Assembly: GCA_958496175.1 (NCBI GenBank)
Contig: OY292275.1
Location: 56,001,701 to 56,065,700, forward strand
DNA: 64,000 nt
Source: Sisyra terminalis
Lineage: Eukaryota; Arthropoda; Insecta; Neuroptera; Sisyridae
Direction of reading: 5' to 3'
Position 1 is the stretch's first letter. Each line of letters begins with the position of its first letter. The notes below the pieces were generated by a model that did no database searches, was not told the origin of the DNA, and saw nothing but the letters and a program-made list of their open reading frames with translations. The translations under genes were made by a program, and so were the position numbers. Positions 35,183 to 47,054 of the stretch are shown one piece after another.

Positions 35183-35540
35183 TTATACAACAGTTATTAA
35201 AGCAAAAAGTATTGAAAAATTGTTCAAGATAAAGTAAATATTTTAAATTATTTTTGAATAAAGTTTAATTCATCAAATGAAGTGCGTTTTTTTGAAATGA
35301 TATATTGTGATGAATTTGTTATCAAAAAGCATTAATTATTTTTCCCTTTAATTTTAATGGTTTCAAATTAATAATTTTAATGTAACTAATTATTTTTCCT
35401 TCAATTATGAACTTTAATTTTGCAGATGTGGGATTGGAAACTCCAAAGAAACCAAAATAAAGTAAAAGAATAAAGTGATGAAAAGATTAGGAAACTAATA
35501 AAATACACCATTTTAAGAATTGAATATCAAACAATGATAT

Positions 35541-36526
35541 GACTTGTTTATTTTGAAAGTGGCGTAAGTCCATTTCAAGGACGGTCTATATGGTGATTCC
35601 TCTTCTTGTAACTAAAACAAAGTATTTTAATTATTTAACTGTCAAGTTTTCGGAGATTACTGATTTCATTTTAGTTGTTAAAAAAACACCAATTATTCCT
35701 TCCTCCTTAGTATCTTATGTTCCTATGGTTAAAAATGATAACACTAGAGGGATTGTTCTTAAAATGGACTTAAGGGGGGAAGCTGGTCTAGAGCGTGAAA
35801 AAATGGGCATAATTTATGAATTTTTTGTGACTCAAAAAAAAGATCAATCGAAAATCTGAGAAAAAGGTTTTGTAATTTAGGTTTCAATATAAAAATAAAA
35901 TTTTTTTCGTGTCAATTAAATTCAAAATGGCGGCTGCCCAGCATTTCTTCGGAGGCGCTTCATTTTTTAGACGGGTCCATGGCCGAAGATGTAACCTCCT
36001 TAATTTTGGTCCTGGAACAAAATCCAGAAAATTTTTAGTTTCTATATAACAACAGCAAGAGACGTACGTAGGATTTTTTCGATATTTTGTTTTTCCGCGA
36101 AATGATGCAAGTTTGAACAAAACATTAAAATTTTCACTGTAAAAAAACGACAAAATTGTTGATTAAAAAAAAACTACGCAATATAAAAAAAATCCTACGT
36201 AGATCTCCGGAGAAAAGTATTTCGAATGTACTGTCAAAATTTCGTATAGATCGGTGAAGATTTGCTCGAGTTATGTCTTCGGCCAGTTCAAAAAAAGTGA
36301 TTTCGAGAAAAACGCGTTTCAAGTTTTAAGTACTATAAAATCATATTAAATGCGTATATACCTTTAATCTGCAAAAGTTAGGCCATTTAGACATTTTTGC
36401 CGGCATCCATCCTTTGGTATGTTATTTTTAAGACCCTCAAGTACCTTTTAAGACAAAAAAAAAATCGGTTTCCTCAAAATTCTAGACCAGCTTTCCCCCT
36501 TAACTAACTTTCAAAATAAATGGGTC
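35541..36526 (+). mobile_element. MITE-B, copy 3, split by a nested TTAA element
   Basis: Begins GACTTGTTTATTTTGAAAG and ends CTTTCAAAATAAATGGGTC, flanked by ATAT (35537-35540 and 36527-36530). Subtracting the nested element and its duplicated TTAA leaves 256 bp, against 257 bp in the other two copies. Same orientation as copy 2, with the shared TAGTATCTTATGTTCCTATG. Unit 1 of the enclosing duplication has a single ATAT at the site. Confidence 0.93.
35774..36499. mobile_element. 726-bp TTAA element (piggyBac-like MITE)
   Basis: Flanked by TTAA (35770-35773 and 36500-36503). Ends are GGGGGGAAGCTGGTCTAGA and, inverted, GGGGGAAAGCTGGTCTAGA, an almost perfect 18-19-bp terminal repeat. The target was the ACTTAGCT-like site of MITE-B, seen uninterrupted in copy 2. 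The TTAA duplication and G-rich ends fit piggyBac-type transposition, though Kolobok-type elements also use TTAA. No transposase frame. Confidence 0.9.
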
Positions 36527-36880
36527 ATATATTAAAAGATTTATTATAGGAAGAACAATATGAATTTCATTGTGAGATCCATAAAGTAAAACATCTATTT
36601 ACCCCTTTCAGGATAATGGTTGAAAAAAAATCTAAGATTTTAACCAACTTTTACTAGATAATTCAAAATACATTTGGTTGTAGTTTATATCACAGTTATT
36701 AAAGCAAAAAATATTGAAAAATTGTTCAAGATAAAGGTAATATTTTAAATTATTTTTGTGTAAAGTTTCATAAAATGAAAGGCGTTTTTTTGAAATGATA
36801 TATTGTTATGAATTTGTTATCAATAAGCATTAATTATTTTTCCCTTTTATTTTAATGGTTTCAAATTAATAATTTTAATT

Positions 36881-38096
36881 TTAAAAATTTATTTTCTCCA
36901 TTCAATTCGATGTTCATTTAGCCGTGGCACAATCGTAAAACAGTTTTGAATCGAACGAAACCGGTAGGTGATGGAGGGGGGGAGGGGGACAAAAAATGTA
37001 AAACAAAATAGAAACATTTGTATCAATAAAAATGAAAAATACAAACGACAACGGCAACACAGAGTACCTATATAGCCATATAAAATTTCTGATGAACAAT
37101 ACAATTCACCATTACAGATATAATATATTTTATTATATGGGACATTGCTATTAAATCATACACACGTGAAATCGAATCAGCGTAAGCGAGCGTACCCACA
37201 TCGACATGAATAAATCCGAATTGAATATCAACATTCCGTTCGAGTTTTCGATGAAACTCTGCCCCCCTCGGCCCCCGTTCCAACCGTCGCATACAAATAC
37301 AAAAATTAATGCGAATACAGATTTATTTCACATATATTACAATTTTCCCGTTCCAGTACAATTTTCCCGTGCGGCTCGTCTCGACGACTATACACAGTTT
37401 TCGCCGATACCGACGAAAAAAGCTTGCAACCCCTTTAGAAAAGCTACCAGACACCACTCCTGGTCGTGATTGCCCGATTTGAAACGAAGATACTCCCGGG
37501 ATAGTTGATTGCTAACATGGGCTAGCTACGTTTCAATGAAGTCACCCCCGAAAAGCTTTCCCACTCACAATCATTTTGACAGCATCGGGGATGCTGAAAA
37601 AAAAATCAACACCGAAAAATTCAATCAGCCATCGTGTTTGTACAAATCGTTATTTCTTTCCTTTTCATCGCATGGGAGAAAACCACCGCCGTACCAATGC
37701 CAAAATGATTCTATCATTATTAATCGTTCCACAAGGTAAAGTTTACTGGAAACTCACGTAAAATGAGAAATTACACAATTCTAAGATCTAAATCTAAACT
37801 TTCTCCTGCAGACAAACAAAGAGACGAAATACGAGATAAATTTCGCCTTACAGAAACACTCATTATTCAGTAAAATCCTTTAGGTACGTGATTTTGAATA
37901 CAATTCACCGCTCACCACCAAGTCACCCCAAGTTTGCCGGGGACTTTCTCAAAAGGACAAAGCATATAGCAAGATAAAAACCGCCAAAAATCATATCCAA
38001 AGTTATCCATTAAAAATTAATCAACTATAGTTGATTTTTTTTCGGAAAAAGTTAAATTTTCTTGTACAATCATCAAATGAATTTTTTTTGAGTAAC
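36881..38096. other. Single-copy stretch, GC-richer 37.15-37.75 kb
   Basis: No partner in the window. 37150-37750 has mixed composition (GAAACTCTGCCCCCCTCGG, CCGTGCGGCTCGTC, ACTCCCGGGATAG). Frames 37206-37469 and 37509-37761 are open on the plus strand, but frames overlap and no motif or flanking splice pair is persuasive. A conserved non-coding block or an unrecognised exon is possible. Confidence 0.35.
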
Positions 38097-38098
38097 TA

Positions 38099-39093
38099 AG
38101 GTAGAGTCACCAAATAACGTCACCTTTTTTAAAAAATAAAAATTTTGAAAAAAATGTTGCGATTAAAGGAATAAATATAACGTCAAAGTTTAGTTATAAC
38201 ATTTCTTTATTATTTTAAATAAAAAAAAAACTGTTAAATTCTTTATTATTTATACAAAAGTATTCTTTACAAAAAAGTAGGCATTCTGAAAATAATTTTT
38301 TGGGCACCTAATTACGTCCCGGGGACGATATTGAGATCACAATAATCAGGACTTACATAAACATAAACTATATTTTTAACAATATATAATTATTAGTATA
38401 GTCATAATAATAACAATATCTAATCAAACTTATTAATCATTGATGTATCCATAGTTTAAACTTTAAGTAATTTTAATTCTCTAAGCAAATTGAACAGATA
38501 AAGTTAGGCCCTGGATTTTCAACGCAATCCTCATGCATCCATTGGAAACATTTTTTGCATCCTATCCACTTTTCTCCCATTTTATCATGGTGCTGATCCC
38601 TGTTTCGTCCACACTAAATATTTTATTGAAAAAATGATTGTTGAAAAAATACAACTGCCGAATAACAAAGTAATCTCAATATCGTCCCGGGGGCGATATT
38701 TGGCTTATGTAAGGGGACGATATTAGGAATTGGCCAGTTGTGTTGACAACATGTATTCAACCAAAAACGCATGTCATAACGTAAATGAAAATATAATTGA
38801 TTTAATTGTAAGCGATAACATCAAATTTTGGCAAAATTTCGTTTAAATAATTCAAGAACATCACCATTTAAATCTTATCGATAGTATTTCAATCAAAAAC
38901 TTACCTTGAAAAGTTTTTTATTTTTTTAAATATCTTGACACAGATCCAACATTTCACCGCTAAAAATTTGAAATGATTGTCTGACTTAACTGACTTTAAA
39001 TTCAAATTATAAAAACTAGGTGGCGTTATTTATAAAAAAAGATACCCAAGGGGGCAAAATTAAGCTTGGGGACGAAATTTGGTGGCTATACCT
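38099..39093 (-). mobile_element. 995-bp deleted pogo-like element, TA target duplication
   Basis: Ends AGGTAGAGTCACCAAAT and, inverted, AGGTATAGCCACCAAAT, flanked by TA (38097-38098 and 39094-39095), the duplication made by Tc1/mariner and pogo elements. Subterminal repeats include CCCGGGGACGATATTGAGAT (about 38319) and its inverted partner (about 38668). It holds a short minus-strand remnant of a transposase and is otherwise non-coding, so it is an internal-deletion derivative. Confidence 0.85.
38473..38625 (-). pseudogene. pogo/Tigger-type transposase remnant with PHD-like finger
   Basis: Minus-strand frame 1 gives FSVDETGISTM, the DDE-1 block whose aspartate is catalytic in pogo/Tigger transposases (usual form N-V-D-E-T-G). 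Immediately after, in another frame, comes WIGCKKCFQWMHEDC, then PNFICSICLEN and a stop at 38473. This is the C-x2-C, H-x2-C, C-x2-C end of a PHD-like zinc finger, which I know at the C terminus of some insect pogo-type transposases. The middle of the enzyme is deleted, a stop follows EKSG, and the frame shifts between the two parts, so it cannot be active. Confidence 0.75.
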
Positions 39094-39095
39094 TA

Positions 39096-39814
39096 CACAT
39101 CATTTCGTCTTAAAAAAATTAACAACTTTGGTCCTAAATGGAATGTGATAGATTTCCCTGATAGATTTTGTAACTATACAAATATGGTATTCCTAAAGAT
39201 ATTCCTAAAGCCTTAAATCTAAAATATTTAAAAAGGTTTTTTGTAAAAATTGAAAAAATCACCATTGAGAATCATTTCGATAGTTAAACTTCTGGTAAAA
39301 CCCTTGAATGAAAATTAAATCATAATGATTACCAGTAGCTACTGGAAAATAAAAGACCAAAGTTTTTTTTATTTTTTTTTTATTTTTAAATAAATTACAC
39401 AATCTGTATAGGGTTGCAATAAGTGCATTTAATCCATAGACAATCACATGTAAGCCCTAATCGCAGTAGATTAGTGCTGTATAAGTACAAAATAGATTTT
39501 TAATAATAAATAGCGACCATAACAATAATAGTAATTCTGATAGCAATAACAACAATCATAAAAACAATTGACAGTACCAATAAGAATAATAATAAAAGTC
39601 TATAATAACAATATCAATGTAAATAATAATGTGAAACATTAATATATAAGTAATAGACTGATTCAAAAAAAATGATGATTTTTTTTTTCTTAATTACATT
39701 AAAACTATTGTTGGGAATAACAAAAAAAAAATCCTGTGAAAGTTTAAGCTCTTAATATTAAGTATTAAGAGGTGTCAGATCGCAAATTTCGATTTTCCAT
39801 TTAAATAACTTGGG
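39096..39814. other. AT-rich spacer
   Basis: Includes an ATA/ACA-rich simple-sequence stretch at about 39500-39660 (repeats of AATAATAATAA type). No genes. Confidence 0.45.
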
Positions 39815-40535
39815 AACAATATTCTCTTGCACTTTGGAATTTTATAGCTCAGGTTGATGACAATATTTCGGAATGACCAAGATATATTCTTGTAGAAAAA
39901 TGAACGATCTACAAAAAAAGACTGTTACAAGTTTTTGATATATTTATTCCTTTAAAAGTTATTCGAGTTTAAAGTTGAACTAAAGAGAAATGTTAGTATT
40001 TTTTCAATTTTTTGATGCAACCATCAATTTTATGAGAAAATTTTACAAGGTATTTTTTGTAGAGCACTTATTTTTCCTATTACTTATCTCTTTAAAAGTT
40101 TTTGATATCTTCTAGTTATTTAATTAAATTAAAAAATAAATTTTTATGTTAAAAATATAATCATTCAGGGAATATTATTAATTTAAAACAATAAAATTAC
40201 GAATATTTTCGTTCAGTTTAATGCAAATAACTTAGGACCTGTGAAAAAATATCAAAAAATTATAAAAAGATAAGTTATAGAAAAAAAAGTGCTCTACAAA
40301 TAATATCCTACACAATTTTCTCATAAAATTGATGGTTGCGTCAAAAAATTGAAAAAATATTCAAATTTCTCTTTAGTTCAACTTTGACCTCGAATTACTT
40401 TTGAAAAAATAAATATTTCAAAAACTTGCAAGGTACTTTTTTTGTAGATCGTTCAATTTTCTACAAGAATATACCTAGATTATTCCGAAATATTGGCACT
40501 AACGTGAGCTATAAAATTTCAAAGAGCAAGAGCTA
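39815..40535. mobile_element. About 720-bp palindromic (foldback) repeat
   Basis: Arms are inverted around about 40165: TTTGGAATTTTATAGCT near 39835 faces AGCTATAAAATTTCAAA near 40510, GATGCAACCATCAATTTTAT faces ATAAAATTGATGGTTGCGTC, and AACTAAAGAGAAAT faces ATTTCTCTTTAGTT. Both arms contain TTTTGTAGAKC-type motifs shared with 1.7-2.6 kb and 51.9-52.8 kb. No coding content, and exact ends are blurred. Confidence 0.85.
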
Positions 40536-42924
40536 CTAACAAATTTGGAATATCTTTGAGTAAATCTTTAATATGATGTCCTACTTTGTAAAAAAAAACA
40601 TAGTGGATTCTTTTTTATTAATACTTATGTACTGATGTATCGATTAGATCTGCAAATATAGAAATTGGGTCGTATTTTTTTAATGCAAAAATAGCGGAAA
40701 TGCGAATGAAGAAAGCACCAAAAAGGAGCTTTTACTGTATAGCTAAGGGAGAGACGGTTTATATGTAGAGTAAAAGTGGGATGTAGTGAAAGATTTAGTG
40801 ATCAAGATAAAGTAATCAAGAAAAAAAAACAATGAAAAACTATAAAAATACTAAATTAATATAAAAATCCCCAACAGTGGCACTACAAAACAAAAGCTGC
40901 ACTGATGATAAAATCATTAACAAAAAAAATAGTTAGGTACGAATCATGAATGTTGCAAAAGTGTAACTCAGAAATTTAGGATCGGTATATTTCCATCTAG
41001 ATAGTGATATTAATATTCCAGATAAACTTTTATCCAGAAGATTAAAAAATCATGCGTGTTTTCACCTAAGAACAGTGATTTGTAATAAATTGTTGTATTA
41101 AGGAGCTAGGTATCTTAAGAATATAGTCTAACTATTCAATGACTATAAGTATTAACCCTTAATGCTGATCAAATTATTTTCTATAATTAAAAAACATATA
41201 TTTGTTACCCTTTGGCCAGTCTAACTCAGTTAAAGTCCAGAATTTTCTGTAAAAATAAGTCGATTAATTAGAGCTTTCTATCAATAGGATTCCTACCAAT
41301 TGCTGGAAGATGTTTTCTCTGGGTAGAAGATTTACAATTGACAAATCAACTGAGATTTTTCGAGGATTTTGTTACTTAAAATGGGAAAACATGTTTAAGA
41401 TTTGCTTAAAAATTTACTTTATAGAATTAAAATATCAAAAGCTCTATTTTAATTTTGTTGAAAGTTTTCCTGTTGATGGGAAAGTTTTTTAGACGGGGAG
41501 GTGAGCTAGTGCCTGCTTCCTTCCCGGAAACTAAAGTTAGTGCATCTCGCACTTTAATTAACCTTCCATTCTGATAACTAAATAGTCCAAGATGTTGATT
41601 TCTTCGTCTATCCAATCCCGAGCTTCTAAAATATTTTTTTCTTATTCTTGGTAGAATTTGAAATTTCTGTTTCTTGTTCTAAAAAGTACAGTTATATGTG
41701 TAAAGCTTATCTTACAGATAACTTTTATCTTATACATATAAATCTTAATTCTTTCTTTTAGGAACATATTATTGAACTCTGAATTTAGAATTTTCGTTTC
41801 TTTTATTACCATTTTTATTTAGATCATAATGTTTCGATGCTTTTAATGAGTAATAATTGATGCTGCTTCTTTGTGATTGATTAAATGGTAGACAAAGAAA
41901 AATGTATTGCCAAGGGACAGTAATTCGTTGGTGGCTTTTGCTATGAACAATGAATTTACAAGGAAAAAAATAATTTTGGAAGGCTAACGGGGAATGCAAA
42001 TGTACGACACTCTTATGTCCGGCATCTTAGAAAGTTAGTAGAAGGAGTTTGGGCAAATTATTATATTTTACAATAAATTATTTGCTGATCTAACCACTTA
42101 ATCTATACGAATGGTGATCAGGGGTGGTGGTTTTATCCGTTCCCATGGTAAACAGACCCTTGTTCTATATGGCACATTAGCAGATTTTTTGCACTTTTGG
42201 CACCTATTGGCCGGGATTTATGTTAAAATGGAGTTTTCAAGACCTCAAATTTGCCGTTCTTTGAAAATTGCATGAGCTGATGCATTTTTACTATTTCGAG
42301 TGATAATAATTCCTTTTTCTTTTCTATTCTGGACACAAAATATTTCCTTTTTTATCAAAAGTTGCCAAATTAGGAACCTGTTAATAAATTATGTTCACAC
42401 ATAAGAGGGTCAGGAGATCTGTAATCTTGTAATCTTTGTATTACTATAGAAAATCTATCGATTTTTTATTTTTAAATATAAAAATAACGCAAATGTTTCC
42501 TGTATGAAGTACGGAGGTTGAATGAACTTTCTCAGAAGAGGGAAGGGATCTAAATAGGCGAACTTTTGAGTAACATTGTTAATTATTGGCTTTTAATTGT
42601 AATATGATACAAATAAATTTTGTACTTTCCTCCTGATTTTTTCTGTATCTGGAGGGCATCCTGCCAATCCTTTGGAATAATGTTTGTTTTTTATAATTAG
42701 CGTTGAGAAAAACTCTTTTTTATCGTAAATCCTCAATCAAAAAAAGGAATGATTTTCATTGTTATCATTTTTGGTAGATGCAACTGTTAATACAGTAATC
42801 AAACTTAGGACACGCCAAAACAAACCATTATTACTATATAAAATTTACCAACAATTAATTATCGTATATATATACATTGATGTACGATGACACGTTATAA
42901 GTATTGATCACCGAAGCTTGTGGA
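40536..42924. other. No gene recognised
   Basis: Short frames at 41310-41615 and 41769-41999 show no domain motif. The 41490-41640 part is a little GC-richer. The 42120-42420 segment could be a very decayed retroelement piece, but nothing aligns well enough to call. Confidence 0.3.
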
Positions 42925-43520
42925 CTATACAAAACTAAATACATGAAAACTAAATTGAATTTTGAATTACCTTTCGAGGCTATAATGAGTTAAAAAGACG
43001 ATTGGCAGGAGAAAGATGAAGTAAACCCAAATATTAAAGTATGGATCACTGACGAATCAAAAACAAATAATGGAGTAGGCGCTGGAATATGAGGAGAAAA
43101 TCCCAGAAAACGAATAGTCGAAGGTTTAGAAAAAATGTCCACAATTGAAATATGTGCCATCATGTCATCATCACATACGTACTTATAAAAAAATATGAGA
43201 AAAAAAAAGTTAAATTAAAACCATAAGAATCTTTCCAAATAGCCAATGGCGTAATTTAAGCAATAAAATCGCACCAAACTAATTCTGATATCAAAGGTAA
43301 CGAAGAAGCCGATGGGCTTACAAAGGCAAACTTTAGTATACCATTTGAGACCAAAATTGGCTATAAATATGCCGATTTGTACAACACTAAATCGAATTGC
43401 CAAATGAACCAAAAATGAGGAAAAAAGAACTTTGAATTATTAATAAGGATGCAAATATGAAAAGTTGCGATAAAGAAATCTTTAGAAGACTATAATAAAT
43501 GATTTCTAAGCCTAGAAACG
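42925..43520 (+). pseudogene. LINE RNase H domain remnant
   Basis: Translation gives KVWITDESKTNNGVGAGI, matching the first aspartate block of retroelement RNase H (usual form W-x-T-D-G-S-K, here D-E-S). NPRKRIVEGL and TIEICAI follow, the latter resembling the E-I-x-A-I block that carries the catalytic glutamate. About 50 codons later comes DIKGNEEADGLTKANF, matching the G-N-E-x-A-D block with the last aspartate. A stop sits after GAGI and frames shift in the middle. The order and spacing fit RNase H of I/R1/Jockey-group non-LTR retrotransposons. Reverse transcriptase and 3-prime end are not visible. Confidence 0.75.
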
Positions 43521-45574
43521 TCCAACACTAAAACATCAAAGAATGAATGCTTTTTTATTGAAAAGTTTTCAAATTAATTCATTTGTTGAAAACAATGTTT
43601 TTTTAGGAATTTATTAATCCCATTCACATTAAATATACGAGAAATAGTTGCATAAAAACGTGCAAATTTCAATAATTATCACTCCAACTTCCAATATCCA
43701 AACTATGTAAAATTGAAACTCCATTATACCTACTAATCTTATATTTCAATTCCATACATGAAACCTATAAAATGGATTAACCAGAACCGAGATTCAGTTT
43801 CAATGTTAATTCCAATTAATTTTTTATCCCGGTTCCCAATGATTCCAAGAAAATTCATTCGGAATCCTCGACCGTCATACCTAATGTGATATTTAATTTA
43901 ATTTCCGCTCAAATTAGCCGTTAAAGCATTTCCAAGTTCCATCGTCATCCACAGAAATTAACTTAACAATATATTTATATCTATATATATATATATATAT
44001 TGTACAGAAAACGGTTGTTATGAAATGTTTGAGGCGGAAAACTTTTACACCAAATTCAATTTTCGTAAACCATTTACAAGTTTTTTAATGATATATTTCA
44101 ACGGCATACGTAGACTACCATTGGAAAATGGAAAAGCCTCTGCCACATTAAAATTTCTAAATTATATTAGAGCATAAATTTGGTCATGTGGATTTTATTT
44201 AAAAAGTTTCCATTTCTTTTCAGTGAACTGAAAGAGTATTAATTGGCTATTCATTAGGTGAGCTTTTCTAAAAGGGGGAGAAAAAAAATGGATCACTAAT
44301 GATTAATTTTCCGGAACTGAATAGGAATGGTTTTAAATTATCATTAACGGTATATTGTGGAGATGGCGTTGTAGTTGACGTTATGATGAGTTTTATACTT
44401 TTTTTTTCAAGGGTTGTGGATGCAAAGGGATGCACGGGGTGTATAGTAAACATTATTTATGCGGTTGTGATACGGTGTAATTACATTGTGGTACATATGC
44501 AGACAGCCGTGTGTCAAGGGCTATTCTAAAATGTAAATTGTAAACGTACGATGATGCTAAACACTGACGCTTATTAACTACACCCTGGGCAACAAGGGAT
44601 GATTCAAATAAAGCTCACCCAATATAGCTCGCCTTACCACCCTACCGCATCTCCACCTACTAAAACGCTCTACTAAAACTGCAATCAACGGTCCCATTTC
44701 ATTATGACCAGTTCCATTGTTGTAAATTTTCCCGACAGTCAAAACGTTAATTTATCCCCCCTCCCCACCAAATCTAAAATTGTCACACACGTGTACCATC
44801 GATAATTGATTTTTTCCAGAAAAATTCCCAAAAGTTTCAATCCAATCTTATTATCAGCTTATTAATGCAGAAAGCGTCGAATATATAAGATAATATTTAT
44901 ATCACCCGCTTCTTCTCGCCGATATCCAAAGTATATTCCATCGCACTGGCAATTTACAACTCTAGTATGGAGATGTCTAGACATAAAAGTCTATTATCAC
45001 GATCTAATGTATCTGGATTATGAGCTTTCAACGTGAGAACACGAGTAACATCTGATGTGACACTTAAATGTGCTTGAACTTGAGCTTTTGCAATAAATTT
45101 TATTTGGTTCATTTCGTGCGATTTATCAATACTTACATGAAACGATAACACCGCCGGTTAAATTCTAAAATTTAAACAGTTGAACTTTGACGCCAATAAA
45201 ATAAATTCAATTTTTAGCTGTGCTTGAAATTCGGAGCTTTTGCCGTGAAACGGAGAAGTGCTTTCGAAGTGTTATTGCGATTTTCAAATAGTATCAATCA
45301 AATAAATTTAAAACAAATTATTTGAAGACAAAGAAAATACCAAATTTTTTTTGTGAGTTGAGGAATTTAATTTTAGAATTGAGTTTTTAATTTAAAAACA
45401 AATTGGTGCATACTTGAGCGCATATATTCAAGTTTTCTTTCAACTAAAGATCGGATAAACTATCCAAAGTTCCTAAGTTTTATTGTTCATTACAGTTATT
45501 AGATTGGGGAATTAGTTCGTAGCATTTTTTCAGTCTTTTATGTTAAGAAAAATCAATTGTTATAAACTTATAAC
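43521..45574. other. Mostly single-copy, no gene established
   Basis: Has a TA run at about 43979-44000 and a GC-richer patch at about 44560-44800. The minus-strand frame 44954-45151 has fairly even codon composition and is preceded on that strand by CAT-GTAAGTATTG, a good splice-donor match, but I cannot place the protein. Treated as unassigned. Confidence 0.3.
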
Positions 45575-45865
45575 AATAAATTAATCAATTTTTGAATTGC
45601 TATCGCTGTTTACGGATTCTTCCATCTTTTCAACCAATTTGGCAATTCTGTTCTACCAAAAATTACTCAGATTTGTATCAAATAAATTGTTGACCCAATT
45701 TTTGAGGTCCTTTTTATTATCGGAGGTAATGCTCCTTTCAGAGTTCGACAGGGAGCGGAAAAGATGGTAATTCATCGGTCCAAAGGCCGAAGAATTATGT
45801 GGATTCTGAGAGACTTCTCATTGGAGCCCTTGAAGTCGGGCTTTGACGACTTGTGCAATTTTCAT
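45575..45865 (-). pseudogene. mariner transposase C-terminal remnant
   Basis: The minus-strand frame reads QVVKARLQGLQ, a stop where mariner has tryptophan, then EVSQNPHN, FGPMNYHLFRSL, KKDLKNWVNNLFD, NLSNFW, a stop, then NRIAKLVEKMEE. It follows the end of a mariner transposase block by block: the helix after the DNA-x-PH block, W-E-V-x-x-H-P, the A-P-S-D-Y-H-L-F-x-S-L block and the final F-W-x-D-G-I-x-K-L-x-x-x-W region. The catalytic third aspartate (P-S-D-Y) is asparagine here. With two stops and no N-terminal half, it is dead. Confidence 0.82.
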
Positions 45866-45934
45866 CAATAAATATAATTTACTACTTACTATATAATATA
45901 CAAGAAGTATAATAAACTTTAATTTACTTTTTTC

Positions 45935-46190
45935 GATGAAGTTTTTCATCCGCTATATTCTCCGAACCTTCATCGACGGATTATTATCTTTTCCACTTTA
46001 TGTCGAACCATATGAAGAGCATTTCCTTCGACAATGAAGAGGTCATTAAAAATGACTCAAAAATTATTTCAATACCATATAGGATGGTTTTGGATGGTTT
46101 TTGGTGGAACAGCATCGACAAACTTGTCTAGAAGAGGAAGAAAGCCGTATACAGCAAAGGCTATTACGTAGTTTATTATTAAAACTATTT
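45935..46190 (+). pseudogene. Second mariner transposase C-terminal remnant, opposite strand
   Basis: The plus strand reads EVFHPLYSPNL in one frame, matching the H-P-P-Y-S-P-D-L block. After a frameshift comes FHFMSNHMKSISFDNEEVIK, then GFWWNSIDKLV, a stop, and KAVYSKGYYVV, which matches the closing W-x-K-C-I-x-x-x-G-D-Y-V segment. It resembles a different mariner lineage from the neighbour at 45575-45865, because the tail sequences differ. The two are back-to-back: opposite strands, 5-prime sides facing each other, about 70 bp apart. Confidence 0.75.
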
Positions 46191-46469
46191 GTTTTGATTT
46201 AGATAAAAACGCTAAGAACTCATTTTTTTGCCAAATAATTTAAAAAATGGATTTCTAGAATAGAGAGATATATGATTTCTCTTACCAGCATATATTATCA
46301 ATGCCTTGAGTTATATATGAATTATTCAAAAGACGCTCATGTGTACCATGATACTGACGTCACATGGTGACGCCTCAAACTGGTAAAACTTGATAGACCA
46401 CAGTATTAGCTCCAGCAAATTTTCATATTGAAATATGGTCAAATCCTATATGTTCCCTATTGTCTTGTA

Positions 46470-46880
46470 AAGAATGGAAGGATGGACTCTTACCCAAAGT
46501 CTGGAGGGTAAAATCAACGCGTTTAAAATATGGGGGCATTGTTAAATTCTGAAGATAGATTAAAGACAGCAGGTGCGAAATGAAGAAGTGCTAATTAGAC
46601 TTAACACCAAAGAAACTCTTTTGATTTTCCTAAAGAAAGAAAAGTTACTGAAGTAATAAGAATAGCTCCAGCTCAAAATTCAGGATTGGATTGAAGAGAA
46701 AAGAGTAATGGGAAGAAGAAGAATATCATGGCTGGCCAATCATTGTGAATGGTTTAGCAAAAGTACGGAAAGGATCTTCTGCATTGTGATTTCTAAAATT
46801 CAAATAGCTGCAATGATCGCTGATTCTCAACAGTGATAGAACATCAAAAGAAGAAGAAGAAGCAAAAAAAAAAAATAAGA
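46470..46880 (+). pseudogene. Non-LTR retrotransposon ORF2 C terminus and 3-prime tail
   Basis: The plus frame reads MEGWTLTQSLEGKINAFKIW, then after a stop EVLIRLNTKETLLIFLKKEK, and after a shift QDWIEEKRVMGRRRISWLA, EWFSKSTERIF and KIQIAAMIADSQQ with a stop at 46834-46836. This follows the C-terminal region common in insect endonuclease-reverse transcriptase LINEs: E-G-W-T-L, A-F-E-M-W, the N-x-E-V-L-R-R block, the G-R-R-R-x-S-W-L block and the I-A-x-M-I-A-D end. A GAA-rich then A-rich tail follows at about 46850-46877, as expected for the 3-prime end. Upstream reverse transcriptase motifs are absent. Confidence 0.82.
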
Positions 46881-47054
46881 AGATGATATATTTTAATTCT
46901 TACTATAAAATATGTGGTTTAAATGAATTTCAGTAATTTTCCATATTTTTTTTCTTTTTTAAGTTGGGATTTCCATGTAACGGTTAAGTAGGCTTCAATA
47001 CTACATCTTTAGGTTCTATTTATATCTATTATATCTCTTGGATTGCTTTTTATT

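Larger units (their letters stand above)
33865..36880. repeat. Duplicated block, both copies carrying insertions
   Basis: Unit 1 (about 33865-35408) and unit 2 (about 35409-36880) share GCAGATGTGGGATT (33881, 35422), AAGTAAAAGAATAAAGTGAT, GTGAGATCCATAAAGTAAAA, TTTACCCCTTTCAGGATA, AGATAATTCAAAAT and TTGAAATGATATATTG. Unit 1 contains a 1032-bp foldback and unit 2 contains MITE-B with a TTAA element nested in it. Without insertions the unit is about 0.5 kb. Each copy gives the unoccupied site of the other. Confidence 0.92.

Noticed and set aside
37206..37761. Plus-strand frames in a GC-richer block as exons
   Set aside because: Three overlapping frames are open, there is no recognisable protein, and no acceptor/donor pair brackets any of them.
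41490..41640. Decayed LINE endonuclease or reverse transcriptase
   Set aside because: Translations give no ordered family motifs. The resemblance was impressionistic.
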